Below are positions 21,589 to 31,337 of a stretch of 64,000 nucleotides of DNA, piece by piece. The notes under the pieces were generated by a model, which did no database searches, was not told where the DNA came from, and worked only from the letters and a program-made list of their open reading frames with translations. Source of the stretch: Neelides folsomi (lineage: Eukaryota > Arthropoda > Collembola > Neelipleona > Neelidae). Each line of letters starts with the position of its first letter. Position 1 is the first letter of the stretch. Location: contig JAQGBZ010000177.1 in the NCBI GenBank assembly GCA_034687125.1, positions 1-64,000 of the forward strand, in the 5' to 3' direction. The translations under genes were made by a program, and so were the position numbers.

Positions 21589-24075
21589 TTGATTAACATG
21601 GTTTTTCTTTTTATTATAATTAATTTTTTATTTATAAATGCATTAATCAATATAAATTTAATTGATTCGTTTGAATTCAAATATAAATCTAATTATGAAA
21701 ATCAGCACGAAAGTTCTTCATCTCTTGAGATTTTCAGTAATTGTGAAATTTATTTATTTAAAGGAGTATTAGATGGAAAAGGGAATTCTTTATTAAAAAA
21801 TTATGTTGAACATTTTGCAAGTTTTAGTTCTGTCTTATCAATACAATCACATTACAAGGGCCGTTTGTATAAAAATCGGGAGTTTACATTACAAAAAAAT
21901 GACACTAAGGGATATTTCATGGAATTAATAATTTCATCAAGTTACGTTCGGAAATATCCTTCATGCACTGCTGCATTTTTAATCAGCGCAAAACAAATCA
22001 AAAAAATTAGTACATTTTTAAAAATGCATCTAAATGCTGCATATATAAATCAATGTTTTGCACTTAAAATATTTAATTTTTTTATCATCGCGTTTCAATT
22101 TAATTTAACATCCAATGTAATGAGAGATTTAAATTCCAATGAAGTGGAAGATTTAAACAGTTACTATGAATCATTTGATAATTACATGAAGTTGATTTTG
22201 AATAGTTTTTATTATCCAGCAGACAATTCCTTTTTCTATGCAATTTCCGAAGATGATAATCCGCCCAAAGATTTAAGGATTTTAAAAAGTTTTCAAAAAT
22301 ATAATTTTAAGGATCAAAAATCATCAAATATATTAATGGAGTTTATAAATAATTTAATTATTATTCCAAGAAATGAAATATCAAGTTTACCAAAATTTAA
22401 ATCTGGATACGTTTCGAAATTTAATGATTTAAAAGATTTCGAAGGTGCAATTATATTTAATTATAAATATAGTTATAATTATAAAACCAAAAATAAATAT
22501 GATGTTCGATGTCAAATGAAAGATGAATTGCCATTTAAATCTCAACCTATATATTGTTTAATGGAAATAATTAGTAAAAATTTAAATGTATCATTTGAAA
22601 GTAGTAAACCAGACAGATCAAATGTAATTAAACATATTAAATGGGTTGCGGATATAAGTGTTATTTTCGACACATATACCGTCGAAATACCGTTCACTGA
22701 TCAATATAAACATGTTGATTGTTATACTTATATTGCCAGTTATTTGCCAATTACTTTTACAACTTATTTTACTTTTACCAACTTTATTGATAAGTCAACA
22801 TATGTTAATTATTCTCTTATACTTTCTCCATTTAGTAACATCTTTTGGGTTTTTTTATCAATATCTATAATATCAATCATATTAATTATAAAAGTTCTTT
22901 TTATTCATTCTAAATACACGAAAAAAAACATATTTGTAAAATTGAATGCATTGTATTTTGCCATTTTTCAATTATTGATTGAGCAATCACATTTTGCACT
23001 AGATAAAATCAAATTCACGAATTTTAAATATAGTTTAATAATATCCATTTTTATTTTAATGAGTTTTATCATAACTTCTGCCTATAAATCTAAATTGTTT
23101 TTAAATATTGCTCTTGATCTAAATCCATCATCATTTAAAACTTTTGAGGATTTGGCTTATTCATCTCAAAATATTACAATTTATTCATTTAGTTCAGTTG
23201 TTTATACTGAATATTTATTAGAATATTCAAGAATTAAAAAACTTGATACTAAAAAGAGCTATAAATATTTAAATCAAATCTCAAGACCAGACTTTTTAGC
23301 AACACTGGAATTTGTACCGAAGCGTGCAAATATGCATAAAATATTTAAAAATAAGATAAACTTAATTATTGATTCAGATCTTGTGATTTCTAATGAAAAT
23401 ACTATTATCTTAAAAACACCCATAAGTGAAATAAAACTTCCTTCAATTTTTGTCCTATTAGATATAATTAGCGATATTGCTCGCTATGAAAAATATTTTG
23501 AATTTTTTTGTCCAGGAAAGTTTTATATGATTAAAGAAAGAGAATTTAAGAATGATGTTTCATATGTTGATAATACTTATTCAGGCAATCATTTTATAGA
23601 TTTTGGTTCTCATTCCAATTTTAATGAGATATTTAAATTTATTTATTTCTCAATGTTCGAGACGGGTATTTTACCATTATGGGAAGAAGGCCATGAAATT
23701 GTTAGTCCATTTTTAGACTTGTACCATAATAATATCTCTCTTTATAAGGAGGCTAAGAAATGGAATCGAGTTCACTTCGATAAAATCAACACTTTTAAAA
23801 GTTTACTTAAATCTCCCCAAATTTACAACCCAACTCCGTTAATAATTCGCAAATTTTTACCAATATTTATCATTTTTTCCATGTTATTATTTGTTTCAAC
23901 ATTTATTTATCTTTTGGAATTGTTTATTGACAATTATTACTATATAAAATATGTATTAAGAATAATGTGTGATCTCTTCATTACGCATTTTCATTTCCCC
24001 GACCGATGGTATCAGACGTATGTGTCGTTCCTGGGACAAAAATCAAGAACATTTAACCCAAATTATGCAAATTGA
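21589..24075 (+). CDS. Divergent ionotropic receptor, intact (828 aa)
   Basis: Single-exon IR gene. A hydrophobic signal segment (MINMVFLFIIINFLFINALI) is followed by a conserved extracellular start SNCEIYLFKG, and the block YYPADNSFFYAISEDDNPP, shared with the receptor at 2220 (NYPAANSFIYAISLNNEIP). Next comes FEGA as in the other copies. M1 is NIFWVFLSISIISIILIIKV; the pore/M2 region lies near YFAIFQLLIEQSHF; M3 is IFILMSFIITSAYKSKLFL. The end of S2 is FETGILPLWEEG, then KWNRVHFDKINTFKSL and M4 (LPIFIIFSMLLFVSTFIYLL). A C-terminal tail of about 45 residues is longer than in its relatives. The closest relative here is the TAA-broken gene at 2220. Ligand unknown. Confidence 0.9.
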   Translation: MINMVFLFIIINFLFINALININLIDSFEFKYKSNYENQHESSSSLEIFSNCEIYLFKGVLDGKGNSLLKNYVEHFASFSSVLSIQSHYKGRLYKNREFTLQKNDTKGYFMELIISSSYVRKYPSCTAAFLISAKQIKKISTFLKMHLNAAYINQCFALKIFNFFIIAFQFNLTSNVMRDLNSNEVEDLNSYYESFDNYMKLILNSFYYPADNSFFYAISEDDNPPKDLRILKSFQKYNFKDQKSSNILMEFINNLIIIPRNEISSLPKFKSGYVSKFNDLKDFEGAIIFNYKYSYNYKTKNKYDVRCQMKDELPFKSQPIYCLMEIISKNLNVSFESSKPDRSNVIKHIKWVADISVIFDTYTVEIPFTDQYKHVDCYTYIASYLPITFTTYFTFTNFIDKSTYVNYSLILSPFSNIFWVFLSISIISIILIIKVLFIHSKYTKKNIFVKLNALYFAIFQLLIEQSHFALDKIKFTNFKYSLIISIFILMSFIITSAYKSKLFLNIALDLNPSSFKTFEDLAYSSQNITIYSFSSVVYTEYLLEYSRIKKLDTKKSYKYLNQISRPDFLATLEFVPKRANMHKIFKNKINLIIDSDLVISNENTIILKTPISEIKLPSIFVLLDIISDIARYEKYFEFFCPGKFYMIKEREFKNDVSYVDNTYSGNHFIDFGSHSNFNEIFKFIYFSMFETGILPLWEEGHEIVSPFLDLYHNNISLYKEAKKWNRVHFDKINTFKSLLKSPQIYNPTPLIIRKFLPIFIIFSMLLFVSTFIYLLELFIDNYYYIKYVLRIMCDLFITHFHFPDRWYQTYVSFLGQKSRTFNPNYAN

Positions 24076-24579
24076 ACCCGTATAAATAGGACTAAGATTG
24101 TTTAAATATCTGGTATTTGTCTCTGTTAAATACATATTTTTACAATATATATATATATATAAGTTAATCAAAAGTATCATTATTGTATATCATTGTTTGA
24201 AAAAATTAAAAACTAAATTGAGCGTTTAATTCTTATATTAACCATAAGTTAAATTAAAGTACATGGACGTATTTAGTAATTTAAAAACATTCAAATTTAT
24301 ATTTGGCAAATCTCATTTCCTGTTCAGCCTGAAATTGCAAGTTTTTATCATAAAAATAGCACAATGGGAAATACTGAAGCAAATGCCTCTATGAAAATCA
24401 ATCCATTTTTGTAATTCTATGAATAAGAAAAACATTAATTTATATTTCGTGTCGAACCATTTCATAAAACCTATACCATTCAATGCAAAAACCTTTAATA
24501 TTTGCATTTGGATAGTTGTCCATCAAAACATCCAACAATGACAAGACAATGACCGCCGCTTGTCTCCCCATCCTAATTT
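24076..24579. other. AT-rich spacer with a short TA microsatellite
   Basis: A (TA)n run lies near 24146-24162. A minus-strand 64-codon frame at 24313-24507 is unsupported. Confidence 0.45.
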
Positions 24580-24836
24580 TTGAAAATTTTTGAATATTAG
24601 AAACTTTAAATGAATAGGGACCGAAGCTACTGAGAAAATATTTGTATTTTATGACCTTAAAAACATTATGGACCGAAGGTCCAAAGCAAATTTTTGAATA
24701 TTAAGAACTCAAAATGAATAGGGACCGAACTATTTTGAACTATTAATTTCCCAAAGATCAAAAATTGAATAATATCTACATCGTTTTCAAAAGTGAAGGG
24801 GGGGCGGGCCCCCGGCCTCCCCTGGGACCGCCTCTG
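24580..24836. mobile_element. Solo hAT-like transposon end with internal 104-bp repeat
   Basis: On the minus strand the segment begins CAGAGGCGGTCCCAGGGG at 24836 and is followed by a GC-rich stretch down to 24796. This CAG(A/T)GGCGG...CAGGGG start is typical of hAT-type terminal repeats. Inside, TTTTTGAATATTA...TGAATAGGGACCGAA occurs twice (24587 and 24691, 104 bases apart), and TGGACCGAAGGTCC is palindromic. The opposite end is not found, so this is a fragment. GC content stands out strongly from the surroundings. Confidence 0.55.
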
Positions 24837-25579
24837 GTTCCTCCCAACGTTCCCTCCGGTGGGAAAGCGAAGATTACCTAACGAAATTGTTTAATATGAA
24901 ATTATCTTATTTGAACCATGCAACTCCTAAGGGGATTCATGACAGTTTTATAGACATTTTCACTTATTATTTTTACAATGATGAAAAAATAAAATGGATG
25001 AAATTCGGAATATTTTTAAATGGTCGATAGTAAATTCTCAATTCAGCTATATAAAATAATCTATAATATACATCTAATGGAATTCATATCCGTATTTAGG
25101 TAATTTTAATAATTTAAAAAAAATGGACGATTGAGAAAATCAATGCTTCAATAAGTTGTGGGTCTATTTCTAGCTCTTTGGTTCATACATTCAAACATTC
25201 AATTCTATTATTAGAAAATTAGAAGGATACACAATAGAAATCGGGAGGCGGTGCCAAGTGAGTGGCATGACGTCATCGGTATAGAAGGTGACTTCATCTA
25301 TATACATAATACATTGCAATGCAATAGGAATGAAAAAAAAATTATAACTTTTTGCTTAACTATTATTAAGAATATAATATTTAAGCATTTTAATAAATTA
25401 TTAAAAGCTAACTTCATTAATTGGAAATCTAATATGCTTTTTTACTATTTAATAATTTAATACAAATAATTTAAAACAATTCCACTATAAATGATATATA
25501 ATAATGTCTTAAACTTCAATTCAATTTAACGCCTACTCCTTTTCTCCTCCTTGATCTTTCGCGTTTCGCGTTATAAAAT
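24837..25579. other. AT-rich spacer with one perfect CRE-type site
   Basis: No gene seen. A TGACGTCA octamer lies at about 25268-25275; its role, if any, is unknown. Confidence 0.4.
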
Positions 25580-26345
25580 TTCATGTCGGTAACTTGCAAA
25601 TGTTATTTGCACTACGAAATTTCCATTTCTGTCCAGTTGCTGAGAATGAGAATCCTTTGAAAGGTCCACTCAATTTGTTTGTGTGTAGAACCTCTGGGTC
25701 GTTCATTTGAGAAATCTCGTCGTCTAACGGGATTAAACTTCGATTCACGCATTTGAAGGTCTTGTTCAAAACGCATTTGCATTGTTTTTCTCTAAAGTGT
25801 CTTCTCATGTGTCTCTCTTTCTAAAGAATATTCACGAAGCTGGCAATTGAATGGTTTTTCTCCAGTGTGTTCTAATGTGGCTCTCTAAACTAATCTTTGT
25901 CCTGCAAGAATATTCACAAAATTTGCACTGATAAGGTTTTTCTCCTGTGTGAGATATTGCGTGATAGCTTAAGCTTGTCTTGTTAATGAACTCATATTCG
26001 CAAAGTTTGTATTTAATCGGTTTTTCTCCGGTGTGGCTTCTCATGTGATTATCTAAGGTTAACTTCCATTTTGATAAATATTCACAAATTGTGCAGTTGT
26101 ATGGTTTATCCCCAGAGTGAATCTTAAGTTGTGATGTTGAATATTCACAGATTTGACATTTATATGGTTTTTCTCTCATGTGTCTGTCTACTAATGTGAT
26201 TTTCTAAACTTGATTTTTCTCCACATGAATATTCACAAAAGTGCACTTGTAATGTTTTTCTCCGGTGTGTTTTTTCAAGTGCTTTTTCCAAATTTCCTTT
26301 TTGCCCACTTGAATATTCACACAGTTTACAATTGAAAATTTTGAG
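25580..26345 (-). pseudogene. Decayed C2H2 zinc-finger gene
   Basis: The minus strand encodes a row of C2H2 fingers with TGEKP-type linkers (KPYKCQICEYS, KPYNCTICEYLSKWKLTLDN, KPYQCKFCEYSCRTKISLES). Several fingers are damaged. One lost residues between CEYST and QLKIHSG. One has KYKLCEYE, lacking the first cysteine. The last full finger runs into a one-base deletion (RTHWRKTIQ where RTHTGEKPF is expected), and another frame break lies upstream near 26210-26300. Intact C2H2 proteins bind DNA in the nucleus. Here no complete frame remains. The trailing frame to 25581 holds only a low-similarity tail. Confidence 0.75.
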
Positions 26346-26599
26346 TTCTCAATCGTTTCTTTTTTGAACTCATAATTAAAAAATATTTTCCAAAATATAA
26401 TTCACTTTTAATTCACTTCACTTTATGTAAATTTCCAAAAATATTTTAGAATTATTATTTTTAAATAACTTTTACAAATCCTCAAATCGGTATGAGGATG
26501 TCAATATATTATCAATGCAGAGGAATATGAAGAAAATAATTTGAAATTGGTTTTCTTTTTTCAATTAGCAAGTTTATATTTCATATTTGTGTAGACTCT

Positions 26600-27109
26600 C
26601 AATTTTTCCTTTCGATATTATAGGTCAAAATATTAAAATCGAATTTAAATAAAGGTTTGATTAAAATTACAAAGGAGGCGAAAAGGTGAACATGCGCAAA
26701 ATCAAGAATGTTTTTTACAATTTTGCAATCGTCGATCATCACCAAGGCAGAACATTTTATATAGCGATTGTAAATGCTGAACGTTTTTCTAATTTTGAAT
26801 TTCTTTCCAGTTGTCTAAACTACCATTGGGAAAAGAGTTCGATTTGTGATCGGATCATTTTTAAAATAAATTGCTATTGTAAGTGGGGACGCTTTATAAA
26901 TTTGGACATAATTTTCAATTTAAGTCGCTATTTTTTGGACATGCAAAATTTTTAATTATATTCACTTCTCAATTTTTAATTTTTTTCAGATAAAATGAAA
27001 TTTTATCTTTATTATCATTTAAAACATTTTTAAACGTCAAATTCATTAGTCCAGATTGAAGATTTAAAATTATAATTAAACACAATATACTAAGAATTAA
27101 TTGGAACAT
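26600..27109 (-). pseudogene. IR pseudogene, 5' fragment copied from the gene at 15506-17701
   Basis: The minus strand aligns base by base with the first 170 codons of the neighbouring IR, from the ATG at 27109 to about 26600. Breaks: a CAG-to-TAG change at 26815-26817 (the VVQATGK block), and a one-base insertion in the region matching SDLFENYVQ that shifts the frame. The copy includes the IR's 5' flank (27110-27360). It therefore arose by DNA duplication, not by retroposition. Confidence 0.88.
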
Positions 27110-27379
27110 TTTTTATATTCAGATTCTTAAATTTTTTAATGTTCAAATTTTAAATATGCTCAAAAAACTAATTGTACATTTATTATCAATTTAGATATCT
27201 TAAATAACTCAAAACTCAATAAATGCCATAACACATTAGATATTTTTTATTCCATTATGAGATTATTAATTAAAAACATTAAACAATGAGAAATGAATTA
27301 TGAATCAAATGATTTATTCAATACAAATTCAAACAACTTATAGTTAACAATACCTATAATATTATTCTATTCATTTATT

Positions 27380-27529
27380 GGCTGAACTTTACAACACAGA
27401 AAAACTCTATGTATTCACACTGACTCCATGTAAATACATCCAGCTCCATGTTACTCCATGGAGCATGTATTTGCATGGAGTCAGCAAGTATGCATGGAAT
27501 GGAGTTTTCCCGTATTGTAAAGTTCAGCC
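27380..27529. mobile_element. 150-bp MITE, GGCT ends, 8-bp target duplication
   Basis: Inverted ends GGCTGAACTTTACAA match exactly for 15 bases and imperfectly for about 50 more. Flanks CATTTATT (27372-27379) and CATTTACT (27530-27537) form an 8-bp duplication with one mismatch. The centre has CTCCATGG/CCATGGAG words, like the long-armed element at 17800. It has no coding capacity. Confidence 0.82.
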
Positions 27530-27639
27530 CATTTACTAGGTACCTACATACCTAGTTACATACTTATGTTTAAAAAAGTGTTCAGCATGAATAATTTATA
27601 ACACGATTAGTTTCTTGGAATGAGATTTAAAAATAAAAA

Positions 27640-27850
27640 ATTAAATTAATACTTTGTATAATATTTTTATTTGAGATAAATATTTCATAACTTAAATAAA
27701 ACACTGCAAGTGAAATAGATATGATGACGATTACAAATAATGCATAAAATGTTTTAATTTTTAATTTTGGGGGTAAAAATTCTCTTTTATTTTCATTTAG
27801 TGATCTAAAAGTGTTTGATCAAATCTTGTTGGAGTAAAAATAAATTGAAA
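27640..27850 (-). pseudogene. IR pseudogene, 3' (M4) fragment
   Basis: On the minus strand this stretch resembles the last 60 codons of the IR at 15506: a TFRSLN-like start, then PPKL-IKTF and a hydrophobic M4-like run ending near 27660. Codons upstream of it are missing. It is a second remnant of a former IR copy beside the 5' fragment at 26600-27109. It ends 160 bases from the 3' end of the cytochrome-b5 gene. Confidence 0.6.
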
Positions 27851-28008
27851 TCGATTTTTTGTAAAAATTACGAATTTTGTTTTATTAATTTTAAATGATT
27901 ATTGATTACATTTACATTACTGATTACATTATTATACTGTATTCGATACGGTTGATTAAGACAGACCAATGTTATGCTAATGGAGAATACATGAATGTGA
28001 TTAATTAT

Positions 28009-30619
28009 TTAATAGTTTCTGCAAAGTGTAATTTTCTTTGGATGATCAAGTCGGGTGAGATCGAGATTGAGCGGCAGTTCCCATTCGAATCCATCTTTGA
28101 AATGAAGTAAAATCACAGGCCAATGATCCAAACCGCGTTCTTCAAAAATCTCACTCGCGTCCCACATCCCATTCTGAATGAAAGTTAAACATTTTAACTC
28201 AACAGCTCATTAAATACTAACAATTTTATATAAAAACCATACATAACCTGAAAGAGCGTTAAATTCTCTACAAGACCTAATATAACATTTTGGTAAATTT
28301 TAAATTTTAAAAAAGTTCAATTAACAAAATTGAAATTACCTCAATGAGAGTTTTGTGGGGATGGAGCAAATTTCCCCAAAGGTCTTTCCAAAGATAATTC
28401 ATGGCATTTGTGTTAAAAAGAAGATAATTCCTCATCACATCGTTAATCGTAGAATCTCTGCACACCTGTAATTAATTAATCCAATAATTAAAACAATTAA
28501 ATGATAATTAAAATATTTTATATTTAAGATTTGTTAATCTTTAATTTAACTCACTTCCATAATTCGTTCATCTCGGTTCAGCCCATTGATGACCTTTACA
28601 TAAAAAGTGTGTTCTGGAACATATCCCACAATGTATTTCGATTCCAACCACCACATCTCATCTAACTCCGCATCGTCGGCGACCACTGTGACCAAACTCG
28701 TTCCCGATTTCATAGCAATCGTGTAAACCGTCGAACTGTCAGTTTCATTCCTCGTCGTTATCGTTGCCGTGTCATTCGGATCTTCGTCACTTCCTTGAAT
28801 CGCCATGATCGTGTCATCGTCCTTAATTCCTTCCCGATCATTTGGGAAAGCTCCGAAAAACTCGTCCAGATCTTGTTTGGTCAATCCGGTAAAATCCCCA
28901 ATTTCTCCATCGACTTCTTCGTAATCTCCAAAAATTTGTCCATTAACTTCTTGGATTGTGTCGATTGGGAACCAATCGTCTTCTCCACCGATTTCCCCCG
29001 TGGTCATTTCGGACATTTTCCGGTCTCTGAACATCTTCGTGGTGTAGGATTCGTAATAGCGATCAACGTCATCGTCGAAGCAACGTCTCAACCGTTCTTT
29101 TAACTCTCGTCGTTGACGTCGTAGGAGTATTCGGCCGTAGGAATCGAGTCCGTAATAAACGCCGTCTGGAGTGTACAAAACTCGATTTCCCGTCTTCATT
29201 TCGATTTTATTTCTTGGCTTTAATAATTAAATTAATTATAGTTTAATTATTAACCATGATTAATTTTAATCTTTATAATTAATTATAATAATTATTAAAT
29301 TTACTTCTCCAGTGACTGGATTAAACCAATGTGTAACATCAGCCCCAACATATTTGTAAATCGGCTCAAGAGTTTCAGCAAGTTTTGATTTGGCTCCATT
29401 GATGAAAACTAGCGTGAGATTGAAAACTTGACCGTTTTTGATGACCAACATCTCTGGGACCATTTTACCATGTTGGGAGATCTAAAGGTCAATCAATAAT
29501 CAAAGGTCAAATTTTAGTCAAATGTTTTAATTTGTGATTTAATTGATTAATTAATTTTATTGATTTAATTAATTTACTCACTTCGGTTCTTGTCATTGGC
29601 CGATTTGTGGTCGTTGCAATTTCCATGTCCCAATCTTGTTCGCAAAGTTCTTCCAGATTGAATTTATTCTTTGAAATCATCAATTCGCGAATTTCAATTT
29701 CTTTCTGTGTTTTGAATTCCAGTGCCGGCAGACCTCGTTTTGACATAATGTCCCATTTGTCTCTTTCGCATAAAGTTTTCCAATCCAAAGTATCGTCATG
29801 AGGGTCAATAATCCAAGGGTTCAAACTCCCTTGGATTATACATTCACCATCTTCACGTTGTTTCTTAAAGAGCTTTTTCTTTTTAGCTTCTTTCTCGTCA
29901 CGAACGCGTTGTTCTTCCCTTTCTATTTCCTCGACCTCGGCGATGTCTTGACCGATGCGACTCAGCAGTTTGTCGATGTAACTCGGAGAAAGAACCAAAT
30001 GTTCCTTTTCGGACGGTTTTTCAAATTCTCCAAAGAATTCCATTTCGAGATCGTCCATTTCGTCTTCTTCAGCTTCAGATTCGAATTCGTGCTCTTCCAT
30101 TTCCTCTGCATCGTTTTCAACTTCTTCGGACACTTTTTTATTTTCTGTTTCTGCTGATTTTGGTTTCATTTTGTATTCGATGTGTTCTCCCTCGTCTTCT
30201 TCGTTCCAATCTGGCGATGTATCTTTGACCACGACCCATTCGCCACCTTTTTCTCTCCGTAAGATCCGAATTCCGCTAAGGATCGGATCACCATTTTCGT
30301 CGATTTTGATTGAATAGTCGAGGTCGGTCAGACGTTGAAATAATTCAGCCTTTATTAAATTAAATTCATTTTAATTTCTTTAATCTTAAATAATAGTCGA
30401 GTTTGTTTTTAATGATAAATAGCTCTTAATGATTGGATTTGTTAACAGGGATTAAACGATCGTAAATAGTTAATAGTTAATTTTAGTTAATAATTAATTT
30501 TAGTTATGTTAATGATGGTTAACTTGATCATCTTGAAAATTGTCCCATTCTCCGTTGGTTGTTTGAGACTCTGCAACGTTCTTTGACAAATCAACTTGGC
30601 CCAATTCTAAATCTCCCAT
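28009..30619 (-). CDS. CYB5D1: Cytochrome b5 domain-containing protein 1 (CYB5D1) homologue, 6 exons
   Basis: Minus-strand exons: 30524-30619, 29582-30349, 29305-29481, 28555-29217, 28340-28465 and 28009-28173, all in phase, giving 664 residues. The b5-like core is GQVFNLTLVFINGAK...LEPIYKYVGADVTHWFNPVTGE, which matches the CYB5D1 layout (VYDLT, then GxDxxHWF). It is followed by TGNRVLYTPDG and a C-terminal ubiquitin-like half (HTFYVKVINGLNRDERIMEV, YLWKDL, TLIENGMWD, PVILLHF). Vertebrate CYB5D1 is about 228 residues. Here an acidic Glu/Asp-rich extension of about 290 residues precedes the core, and a long acidic insert (GEIGGEDDW...) follows it. The heme His of HWF is present; the second heme ligand is not obvious. 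Family knowledge places CYB5D1 in motile cilia. It is divergent to, and shares a 0.7-kb spacer with, a SPAG1-domain gene. Confidence 0.82.
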
Positions 30620-31337
30620 TGTTTAATCTCACTTGACAATTTTGACTAAAGTTAAGGGTCGTAATTTAATTAAATTATGTTGAAAATTTAACCAAAATTT
30701 AGAAATTAATATTTAACATTTAAAATTATTTATTTCAAATACATTTTATTCAATTTTAAGTTTATTTTCATACGTTTCCATAAGAGGACAAAAATAAAAT
30801 GACATCATTTATGTTATGTGAGTATTAGAAAACATGTGTGAATATAATATAAAATGGTTAAATAATTAAGCTCTAGTTTAGTTATAGTTATATATTTAAT
30901 TCGTGCTTAAAAGATTAAACGTTTCCTTTTTGATAAAAGGTTTGGAACGGCGTCAATTGGGTCAAAAGAGATATTGAATATACATAATACTAGATACATA
31001 ATATCAATGCTTAAATAAGTGTGCTGAAAGGGGGAAAGTCAAATTCTTCATTTTTCAATATTCTTTTTGTTTTGACCTTTTGACCTTAGACTTTTAATTG
31101 ACAAAAATTGGATAGGATTCAAACCAGATAATTCCGAATCGGGTTATCCGATTGAGGTGAAATGATGAGCGGAGCCATGGAAACGGAATGAATGGGGAGA
31201 AAGGTGGGAATTTGTTTGATCGATCAATTTCATTTGATTTGGATAATATGGAACTTGATGAAGCCATTGTTAACATATTCTTAAGGTCTTAAGATGTCAA
31301 CCAATTTCAGAGGTCATTGAGTTGTTGAAGGCGAAGA
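30620..31337. promoter_or_regulatory. Shared upstream region of two head-to-head cilia-type genes
   Basis: About 720 bases separate the start codons of CYB5D1 (30619, minus) and the SPAG1-like gene (31338, plus). The region must contain both promoters. No TATA box is obvious. I did not identify a convincing X-box (RFX) palindrome by eye. Confidence 0.45.

Noticed and set aside
25251-25460. 69-codon frame next to a TGACGTCA site
   Set aside because: AT-driven peptide without features; the CRE octamer alone is weak evidence for a promoter.
26686-26955. 89-codon plus-strand frame
   Set aside because: Antisense shadow of the IR pseudogene fragment.
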